Positions 7,154-11,806 of a stretch of 11,806 nt of DNA are shown piece by piece (the stretch's first letter is position 1; every line of letters starts with the position of its first letter). The DNA comes from JARYLZ01 sp964388275. GTDB taxonomy: Bacteria; Bacteroidota; Ignavibacteria; SZUA-365. The translations under genes and the position numbers were made by a program. The DNA lies in contig CAYLZD010000070.1 of NCBI GenBank assembly GCA_964388275.1, positions 1 to 11,806 of the forward strand, read 5' to 3'. A model generated the notes under the pieces. That model was not told where the DNA came from and did not search any database. It saw only the letters and a list, made by a program, of their open reading frames with translations.

Positions 7154-9532
7154 TCAGAATCCTCGGCCGAACTGGAAGTGGAAGTGCCAACCGTCCGCTT
7201 TGCCGTCAAACGGCTCTACGTCGTCGAAGCCATAGCCGTAGTCGAAACCGATGAGGCCCACGCCCTGTATCAAAAGGCGCGCGCCGATGCCCGCGCTGCG
7301 TTTAAGATCAAACGGATACAGGGCTCGGTCGTTTTTCCAAACGTTTCCCGCCTCGGCGAAAGCCAGCACATACACGGGCATGGGATTGATAGTCAGGGCG
7401 AAGCGGAGTTCCATCACATAGCGGCTGAATATCGTCCCGTTCACCACCTGCCCGTTCTCGCGCGGCCCGATACTGCGGTCCTCGTATCCGCGCAGCGGTT
7501 TTGTCTGTATCTGGAGGCCGTTGCCTCCCATGAAGTAGTATTCGATAGGAGGAATGTACGAGTCGGATGTGAAGCCCTTGAAAAATCCGAATTCCGCCCC
7601 GGTGTACAGCGTCAGCCGGTTCAGATCGCCCATGCGCATCAAGGGCGTGAACCAGTTCAGCGAAAGCTCGTGCTTGTGATAGTCGACGGAACCCGGAAGC
7701 GGTCCGCCGCTCAATTCGGTAGTCAGCGCCACACGCGATCCCTGGCTCGGGAAAATCGGACTGTCGAGACTGTTTCTCGACAGAACCTGAGTGAGACTGA
7801 CCTGCGAATAGTTGCCCGTCTTGTAATAACTGCCGCCGTCGATCACGCTCAGGCGCTGGAAGCGCAGGAACCAGTCGGCGCGGACGAAATCGTCGGGCCA
7901 ACTGAGGCGGCGGCCCAGATTCACCGAGGCGCCGGTGTTGCGCAGATCGAAATAATACTGCTGTCTCTGGTCGTATAAGGAAAAACCGATCGAGGTCGGC
8001 GTATCCAGAAACCACGGCTCCGTGAACGAGAGAGAGAACACGCGGAAACGCGACGCCTCTCCGAATTGCCACTCGAAGTTGAGTATCTGACCGGCGCCGC
8101 CCGTGAACGGTTCGGTGATGTCGAAGTTGTTGAAGGTCAAGCCAAGCGCGCCCGTGGCGCCGAAAGTGCCGCTGTAACCCACGGAGGCGTTGAACGTGTC
8201 GCTCGAGCGCTCCTCGACGTTGTACACGATGTCCACCGTGGAATCGTTCGCGATGGACGGCTCGGGACGTATGGCTTCGGGATTGAAATAATTGAGAGTC
8301 GCGAGTTCGCGTATGCTCCGTATGATGGCCGAACGGCTGAAGAAATCCCCGGGCCAGGTGTACAGGGCGCGTCTCATCACCCTGTCCTGCGTCTTGGTGT
8401 TGCCCTTGATGTTGACGTGACCGATGCGGAATTTGTTGCTCTCGTGCACCGTGATAACCAGATCCACGGAATCCTCCGCCACGCGCACGCGTTCGTCCTG
8501 CGCGAAAAAGCGCAGGTATCCGTTGTCCAGATAAAGGGAAGCGACGTCGTTCTGGTCGCGGTTGCCCCGCAGGTTTTCCTCGAACTTCACGGTGTTCATC
8601 AGCGAACCCGGACGCATGTCGATACGTTCGTTGAGCACCGAGTCCGGGTACATCGTGTTGCCCTTCCAGATGATGTTCCGCACGTAAGAGGGTTTGCCTT
8701 CAAACACCTTGATCCGCAGGCTCATGTCCGTGCGGGTCGGATTGTAGCCGATGCCTACTTCCCGGATTTCGGCATCCAGATGACCGTTTTCCCTGTAGAA
8801 ATTCAGTATGGCGAGACTGTCCTTCGCGAACTTCTTCCTGTCGAAGCGCGCGCTGGACCAGAACTTCCACCACGTTTTTTCGGAAATCTCGTCCATCGCG
8901 CCCTTGAGGTCGCCTTCGCTGAAATGCGTGTTCCCCTCGAACGTTATGGAGGCGACCTGCACTTCGGGCCCTTCGTCGATGTTCACAGCGAGCACCGCGC
9001 GGTTCACTCCCGACGTGTCGGGTTTGGCGTCGAATTCCACGGAAGCCAGGAGATAGCCGTTTTCTTCGTAAGCGGAGAGTATGCGGCGTCGAATGACGGC
9101 ATAGGTCTGCGGGCGAATGAACTGGCCTTTGCCGAGCCCGATTTTCCCGCGTATGTTTTCCTCGTCGAACTCGTCGTTGCCGCTTATCTCGATGCGCTCG
9201 AGACGGGGGTATTCCTCGACTTTTATCACGAGATAAACGCCTTCAGGCAGCTCCCTGTCGATGTTTATTTCGATGTTGGAGAAAACATTCATGGACCAGA
9301 GCTGGGCGATGGCTTTCTGCGTCTGATCGCCGGGCACGACGATTTCCGAACCCGTTCGAAGCCCGGATCTCAGGAGAATGGTCGACGCGTCAGTAGTGGA
9401 ATTGCCTTCCACGCCGATGCCGAGGACTTTATAGCTCTTCTGCTGCTGGGCGTTCTGGGCTGTGAGCGGCATGCCTGCCGCGGCCAGCAGCAGGCATGTA
9501 AAAACGAGCCGGCTAATACCTGTGGACCGCAT
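7154..9532 (-). CDS. bamA: Outer membrane protein assembly factor BamA (Omp85)
   Basis: A 792-residue Omp85 protein, the central pore of the BAM complex that folds and inserts beta-barrel proteins into the outer membrane. Residues 1-26 form a signal peptide. Five POTRA domains can be traced at roughly 34-107, 108-187, 190-278, 281-364 and 367-441, each with the typical hydrophobic strands and G-N turns (VEGNSTTD, ISGNDEFD, FEGNTHFS, WKGNTMYP, IKGNTKTQ). The C-terminal barrel runs from about 445. The conserved loop-6 motif appears as LRGYEDRSIGP near 680-690, and the chain ends in phenylalanine (FGRGF), the expected outer-membrane signature. Its ATG lies within the last codons of uppS (20-base overlap), and AGGAAGAG sits about 7 bases upstream, so translation is likely coupled. 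Length and order are normal for the family. Confidence 0.97.
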   Translation of the reverse strand: MRSTGISRLVFTCLLLAAAGMPLTAQNAQQQKSYKVLGIGVEGNSTTDASTILLRSGLRTGSEIVVPGDQTQKAIAQLWSMNVFSNIEINIDRELPEGVYLVIKVEEYPRLERIEISGNDEFDEENIRGKIGLGKGQFIRPQTYAVIRRRILSAYEENGYLLASVEFDAKPDTSGVNRAVLAVNIDEGPEVQVASITFEGNTHFSEGDLKGAMDEISEKTWWKFWSSARFDRKKFAKDSLAILNFYRENGHLDAEIREVGIGYNPTRTDMSLRIKVFEGKPSYVRNIIWKGNTMYPDSVLNERIDMRPGSLMNTVKFEENLRGNRDQNDVASLYLDNGYLRFFAQDERVRVAEDSVDLVITVHESNKFRIGHVNIKGNTKTQDRVMRRALYTWPGDFFSRSAIIRSIRELATLNYFNPEAIRPEPSIANDSTVDIVYNVEERSSDTFNASVGYSGTFGATGALGLTFNNFDITEPFTGGAGQILNFEWQFGEASRFRVFSLSFTEPWFLDTPTSIGFSLYDQRQQYYFDLRNTGASVNLGRRLSWPDDFVRADWFLRFQRLSVIDGGSYYKTGNYSQVSLTQVLSRNSLDSPIFPSQGSRVALTTELSGGPLPGSVDYHKHELSLNWFTPLMRMGDLNRLTLYTGAEFGFFKGFTSDSYIPPIEYYFMGGNGLQIQTKPLRGYEDRSIGPRENGQVVNGTIFSRYVMELRFALTINPMPVYVLAFAEAGNVWKNDRALYPFDLKRSAGIGARLLIQGVGLIGFDYGYGFDDVEPFDGKADGWHFHFQFGRGF

Positions 9533-10343
9533 TCAATCGCTCTTCCTTTGCCTTTTTTCCAGGCGATCGTTTCTCCAACTGTTCGCTTACCTGTCCGAAA
9601 CGGCGTTCCCTTTGCTGAAAGGCGCGTATCGCGTCCAACAGGGCGTCGCAGCGGAATTCCGGCCAATAAACCGGACTGATGAAAAATTCGGTATATGCCA
9701 GCTCCCAGAGTAGAAAATTGCTCAAGCGCATTTCTCCGCTCGTACGGATGAGCAGGTCCGGTTCCGGGAGCGAGGCCGTCGACAGATAAGACGATATCAT
9801 AGTCTCGTCGATATCTTCGGGCGATATCTTTCCGCTTCTGGCTTCCTGCGCGATTCGACGCACGACGCGCGCCAGATCCCACCTTCCGCTGTAACTCAGG
9901 GCCAGGTTGAGGGTCAGGCCGGTGTTGTCCCGCGTGCGCTGTATCGATTCCTCCAACTCGCGCTGCGCGGCGGAAGGAAGCGTGCCGAGGTCGCCGATGC
10001 TCGTGAGGCGCACGTTGTTTCTGTGCAGATTGTCGACTTCCTGGCGCAGCGACGACACCAGCAGTCCCATAAGCATGCTCACCTCGTCCTTGGGGCGCTT
10101 CCAGTTTTCCGTCGAGAAGGCATACAAGGTGAGATAGCGCACTCCAAGCTGACCGCAGACCTCCACGATGTCTTTCACGGACCGGACGCCCTCGCGGTGC
10201 CCGTATGCGCGCGGCATGCCTTTCGACTTGGCCCAGCGGCCGTTGCCGTCCATGATTATCGCTATGTGCTGGGGCACGTTCCCGCCTTTGCGCACCTCCT
10301 CGACGGCGGCCGCATTCAGCTTCATGGATCGTTTCTCGGCCAA
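9513..10343 (-). CDS. uppS: Isoprenyl transferase, undecaprenyl diphosphate synthase UppS
   Basis: A 276-residue cis-prenyltransferase. It condenses isopentenyl diphosphate onto farnesyl diphosphate to make undecaprenyl diphosphate, the lipid carrier for peptidoglycan and surface polysaccharides, at the cytoplasmic membrane. Signatures are complete: IAIIMDGNGRWAK with Asp32, GHREG (48-52), YAFSTENWKRP (74-84) and PDLLIRTSGEMRLSNFLLW (195-213). The C terminus is basic (KRSPGKKAKEE), and the last codons overlap bamA. The start is a TTG at 10343: AGAGGT lies 5 bases upstream. The in-frame ATG at 10325 lacks a good ribosome binding site but would still give a complete enzyme, so it remains an alternative. 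It is the first gene of the long cluster, behind a candidate promoter at about 10376-10405. Confidence 0.96.
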   Translation of the reverse strand: MAEKRSMKLNAAAVEEVRKGGNVPQHIAIIMDGNGRWAKSKGMPRAYGHREGVRSVKDIVEVCGQLGVRYLTLYAFSTENWKRPKDEVSMLMGLLVSSLRQEVDNLHRNNVRLTSIGDLGTLPSAAQRELEESIQRTRDNTGLTLNLALSYSGRWDLARVVRRIAQEARSGKISPEDIDETMISSYLSTASLPEPDLLIRTSGEMRLSNFLLWELAYTEFFISPVYWPEFRCDALLDAIRAFQQRERRFGQVSEQLEKRSPGKKAKEERLNAVHRY

Positions 10344-10348
10344 TTCCT

Positions 10349-10354
10349 ACCTCT
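10349..10354 (-). promoter_or_regulatory. Ribosome binding site supporting a TTG start for uppS
   Basis: AGAGGT on the minus strand lies 5 bases before the TTG at 10343. The next in-frame ATG (10325) has only a weak purine stretch before it. Confidence 0.65.
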
Positions 10355-10375
10355 GTTCAAAAACAAACATCATGA

Positions 10376-10405
10376 AAAATAAGGGATTTCCTCAACTAAA
10401 GTCAA
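10376..10405 (-). promoter_or_regulatory. Candidate promoter for the uppS-bamA cluster
   Basis: On the minus strand TTGACT (10405-10400, five of six bases of TTGACA) is followed after 18 bases by TATTTT (10381-10376). The extended form TATTTTTC differs by one base from the Bacteroidota element TAnnTTTG. The spacing equals that of the tRNA-Phe promoter in this window. Transcription would begin near 10369, giving a leader of about 25 bases before uppS. Called by eye. Confidence 0.5.
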
Positions 10406-10408
10406 GGG

Positions 10409-10435
10409 AAAAGTACTGCCCGGCATGAGCAGTAC
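10409..10435 (-). terminator. Rho-independent terminator after tpiA
   Basis: A perfect 7-base inverted repeat, GTACTGC (10435-10429) and GCAGTAC (10419-10413), encloses a 9-base loop in which a G-U and a C-G pair can extend the stem. On the minus strand it is followed at once by TTTT (10412-10409), then CCCTT. It lies about 33 bases past the tpiA stop, so it should end the tpiA transcript just before the promoter of the uppS cluster. Confidence 0.7.
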
Positions 10436-10468
10436 ATCGAATGATTACATAGGTTTATTCCTTATGTA

Positions 10469-11257
10469 TTAATGCTCCTTGGCTGCGGCCGCTTCGCCCG
10501 CGGCCGCTACAATGGCGCTGAATTGCTGAGCGTCGAGACTTGCGCCACCCACGAGCCCGCCGTCGACATCCGGCTGGGATAACAACTCGAAAGCGTTGCC
10601 GGCCTTCATGCTGCCTCCGTACAGCAACTGCATGCGCGAGGCGGCAAGGGCCGAAAACAGTTTTTCAAGCAGGCGGCGGATAAACAAATGGGCTTCCTGC
10701 GCCTGCTCGGGGGTGGCGTTGCGTCCAGTTCCGATCGCCCAGACGGGTTCATAGGCGATCATCGAAGCTGCGAGTTCTTCTTCACCGAAATGCTCGAGCA
10801 CGCCGGAAACCTGTTTCCCCACAACGCTTTCGGTGATGCCGGACTCCCGCTGCTCGAGCGTCTCCCCGACGCAGATGATCGGCGACAGCCCCGCCTGGAG
10901 CGCGGCCAACGCCTTTTTATTTATCACACCGTCGGTTTCGCCGAAATATTGACGCCGTTCGCTGTGACCGACTATCACGTGCGAACAGCCCGATGAAGTC
11001 AGCATGGAACCGGACACCTCGCCGGTAAACGCGCCTTCCTTCTCGAAGTGCATATTCTGTGCGCCGAGTTTGATGGACGCGCCTTCAAGCATTTTTGCGG
11101 CGGCGCCCAGAAGCGGAAACGGCGGGCAGAGGATTACTTCGACCCGCTTGTCTATGGATTTCCCGGCGAAATTCGTCAATAAGGCCTCGATGAGAGCCGC
11201 GCCGCCGAGCGCGTCCATGTTCATTTTCCAGTTTCCTGCAACGACGAGTTGTTTCAT
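10469..11257 (-). CDS. tpiA: Triosephosphate isomerase
   Basis: A 262-residue cytoplasmic glycolytic enzyme that interconverts dihydroxyacetone phosphate and glyceraldehyde 3-phosphate; a homodimeric TIM barrel. All catalytic elements are seen: Asn9 and Lys11 in GNWKMN, His98 in VIVGHSERR, and Glu170 in AYEPVWAIGTG, which also holds the flexible loop 6. The phosphate-binding YGGS (213-216) and GGLVGGASL (233-241) motifs follow. A short alanine-rich tail (GEAAAAKEH) slightly exceeds the usual length. The ATG at 11257 gives the exact family N terminus, yet no clear Shine-Dalgarno precedes it. Transcription probably comes from its own promoter in the 133-base gap or by read-through from tRNA-Phe. 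It ends at the terminator at 10409-10435. Confidence 0.98.
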   Translation of the reverse strand: MKQLVVAGNWKMNMDALGGAALIEALLTNFAGKSIDKRVEVILCPPFPLLGAAAKMLEGASIKLGAQNMHFEKEGAFTGEVSGSMLTSSGCSHVIVGHSERRQYFGETDGVINKKALAALQAGLSPIICVGETLEQRESGITESVVGKQVSGVLEHFGEEELAASMIAYEPVWAIGTGRNATPEQAQEAHLFIRRLLEKLFSALAASRMQLLYGGSMKAGNAFELLSQPDVDGGLVGGASLDAQQFSAIVAAAGEAAAAKEH

Positions 11258-11355
11258 GGCTATGTGCGTCTTTTTGTGTGGAATTGATGCGCGAACCGCC
11301 CACTGACACTAATATAAGCACGCGACGCCGCATATTCAGGTCAAAGCGCCGTCCC

Positions 11356-11379
11356 GTTCCTTCCGGAACTCTCAAGTTC
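11356..11379 (-). other. Two overlapping small hairpins between tRNA-Phe and tpiA
   Basis: GAACT-TGAG-AGTTC (11379-11366) and GTTCC-GGAA-GGAAC (11369-11356) are perfect 5-base stems with four-base loops that share the bases 11366-11369, so they cannot form together. No T-tract follows. They begin about 11 bases past the tRNA 3' end and could influence tRNA processing or read-through into tpiA. Function unknown. Confidence 0.3.
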
Positions 11380-11390
11380 TGATCATCTCG

Positions 11391-11463
11391 TGGACAGGGA
11401 CGGAATTGAACCGCCGACACATGGATTTTCAGTCCATTGCTCTACCAACTGAGCTACCTGTCC
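11391..11463 (-). tRNA. trnF: tRNA-Phe (GAA)
   Basis: A 73-base cloverleaf on the minus strand. The acceptor stem GGACAGG/CCTGTCC is perfect, followed by TA, a D-arm with stem GCTC/GAGC and loop AGTTGGTA, and an anticodon stem ATGGA/TCCAT with loop CTGAAAA. This gives anticodon GAA, reading UUC and UUU. The variable loop is GTGTC. The T-arm is GGCGG-TTCAATT-CCGTC with one G-U pair, and A is the discriminator base. CCA is not encoded, so it must be added enzymatically. Confidence 0.97.
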
Positions 11464-11476
11464 AGGGCAGAGATTT

Positions 11477-11508
11477 CAAACATACGAATTATGGCGGCGA
11501 AATGTCAA
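11477..11508 (-). promoter_or_regulatory. Promoter of tRNA-Phe
   Basis: On the minus strand a perfect TTGACA (11508-11503) is followed after 18 bases by TATGTT (11484-11479). Extended to TATGTTTG (11484-11477), the downstream box is an exact match to the Bacteroidota -7 consensus TAnnTTTG. Transcription would start near 11471, leaving a 5' leader of only about 8 bases before the mature tRNA. Confidence 0.75.
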
Positions 11509-11536
11509 GGCGCCGTCAATGGTTGGGGTGGCGGTT

Positions 11537-11572
11537 TGGATGAATTTGGTGAATACGGTGAATTCTGTGAAC
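11537..11572. repeat. Imperfect 9-base tandem repeat, four units
   Basis: Units on the plus strand are TGGATGAAT, TTGGTGAAT, ACGGTGAAT and TCTGTGAAC, sharing a G-TGAA core. They lie in the non-coding gap between tRNA-Phe and the partial gene at the right edge. Called by eye; unit conservation is modest. Confidence 0.4.
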
Positions 11573-11593
11573 AGGGCGTCAGGGCCGTTGAAA

Positions 11594-11642
11594 ACTCCCA
11601 ACTCCCAACTCCCAACTCCCTACTCCCTACTCCCTACTCCAC
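11594..11642. repeat. Heptamer tandem array, seven units, ending at a stop codon
   Basis: Plus-strand units are ACTCCCA three times (11594-11614), ACTCCCT three times (11615-11635), then a decayed ACTCCAC (11636-11642). The array ends exactly where the TAG stop of the right-edge gene (11643-11645) begins. The block switch from A to T at unit position 7 suggests stepwise duplication. Similar heptamer short tandem repeats are known from cyanobacterial intergenic regions. Confidence 0.75.
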
Positions 11643-11806
11643 CTACCTCCCCACCGCCATCCACCTTACCAACATCCCCGACCCGGAGCGGAGTACGCAG
11701 GCGTACATCCCCGAGCTGAGCAGGGCTGCATCGAAAAGTACGCGGTAACTGCCCGGCTCGTGATGTGCATCAACGATTAGCGACAGCTCCCGGCCCAGCA
11801 TGTCGT
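11643..11806 (-). CDS. C-terminal end of a probable T9SS-exported protein (partial)
   Basis: The window's right edge holds 53 codons and a TAG stop of a gene that continues beyond position 11806. The readable tail starts DMLGRELSLIVDAHHEPGSY and continues RVLFDAALLSSGMYACVLRS, ending VRWMAVGR. This pattern (Y)D-LGRE----VD---PG-Y-V-FDA--LSSG-Y---L matches the type A C-terminal sorting domain of type IX secretion cargo (Por_Secre_tail family), which also resembles the FlgD Ig-like fold. The incomplete codon at the edge ends in AC, compatible with the usual tyrosine. Such domains direct proteins through the outer membrane by T9SS and are then removed or used for attachment. The cargo domain lies outside the window, so its function is unknown. 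The frame is short enough to be missed by length cut-offs. Confidence 0.8.
   Translation of the reverse strand, partial: DMLGRELSLIVDAHHEPGSYRVLFDAALLSSGMYACVLRSGSGMLVRWMAVGR

Noticed and set aside
8066..9679. A plus-strand open frame of 537 codons opposite bamA
   Set aside because: No domain or signal sequence is visible. It is an antisense shadow created by the codon bias of a full-length BamA gene, and it also runs into uppS.
11309..11344. A tpiA promoter from TTGACC (11344-11339) and TATATT on the minus strand
   Set aside because: The gap between the boxes is about 22 bases, too long for either sigma70 or the Bacteroidota arrangement. TATATTAG alone is one base off TAnnTTTG but is not enough for a call.
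11594..11642. The heptamer array considered as a CRISPR or origin iteron
   Set aside because: The units are contiguous with no spacers, so it is not CRISPR. There is no DnaA box, replication gene or AT-rich region nearby, so an origin is not supported.
11437..11748. A plus-strand open frame of about 103 codons at the right edge
   Set aside because: It starts inside tRNA-Phe and translates the heptamer array and the antisense of the sorting-domain gene, giving a Pro/Thr/Ser low-complexity product.
1..11806. A defence, mobile or novel biosynthetic system
   Set aside because: All complete genes belong to well-known housekeeping or envelope families. No transposase, integrase, nuclease, toxin or phage gene could be found on either strand.

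Overview
The window looks like a chromosomal housekeeping segment from a Gram-negative bacterium of the Bacteroidota/Chlorobiota (FCB) group, perhaps an Ignavibacteria- or Kapabacteria-like lineage. The evidence is threefold. A protein tail at the right edge closely resembles a type IX secretion (T9SS) C-terminal sorting domain. The tRNA-Phe promoter carries an exact TAnnTTTG element, the -7 motif of Bacteroidota. The order uppS-bamA-ompH-ompH-lpxD is an outer-membrane assembly cluster. Exact taxonomy is inference. No mobile element, CRISPR array, phage gene or defence system is visible.

Every gene lies on the minus strand, so the order of transcription is from high to low coordinates. It begins with the 3' end of a probable T9SS-exported protein (11643-11806, cut by the window edge). 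A short repeat-rich spacer follows, then tRNA-Phe(GAA) with a good promoter (11391-11463) and tpiA (10469-11257). A hairpin terminator follows tpiA and abuts a promoter-like sequence for the next unit.

The main block, 51-10343, is tightly packed and probably one long envelope operon: uppS, bamA, two OmpH/Skp chaperones, lpxD, a short-chain dehydrogenase, tatC, a long-chain polyprenyl diphosphate synthase and a secreted S9 prolyl-oligopeptidase-type peptidase. Most junctions overlap or are shorter than 50 bases. The products fit together. UppS makes the undecaprenyl carrier for peptidoglycan and surface glycans. BamA and the Skp-like proteins fold outer-membrane proteins, and LpxD acylates the lipid A precursor. 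TatC exports folded proteins, the prenyl synthase probably makes the quinone side chain, and the S9 enzyme is an exported peptidase. The dehydrogenase has no obvious envelope role.

Five of the ten complete coding sequences appear to start at GTG or TTG. AGAGG Shine-Dalgarno sequences fix the starts of uppS, the second ompH and the peptidase gene.

The less ordinary content is in the spacers. Heptamer tandem arrays sit on or directly after stop codons at three places (40-53, 2230-2257, 11594-11642), and the unit sequences carry stop codons that rotate through the reading frames. The left edge holds a palindromic GC-rich element that looks like part of a dispersed repeat. No intergenic stretch exceeds about 180 bases.
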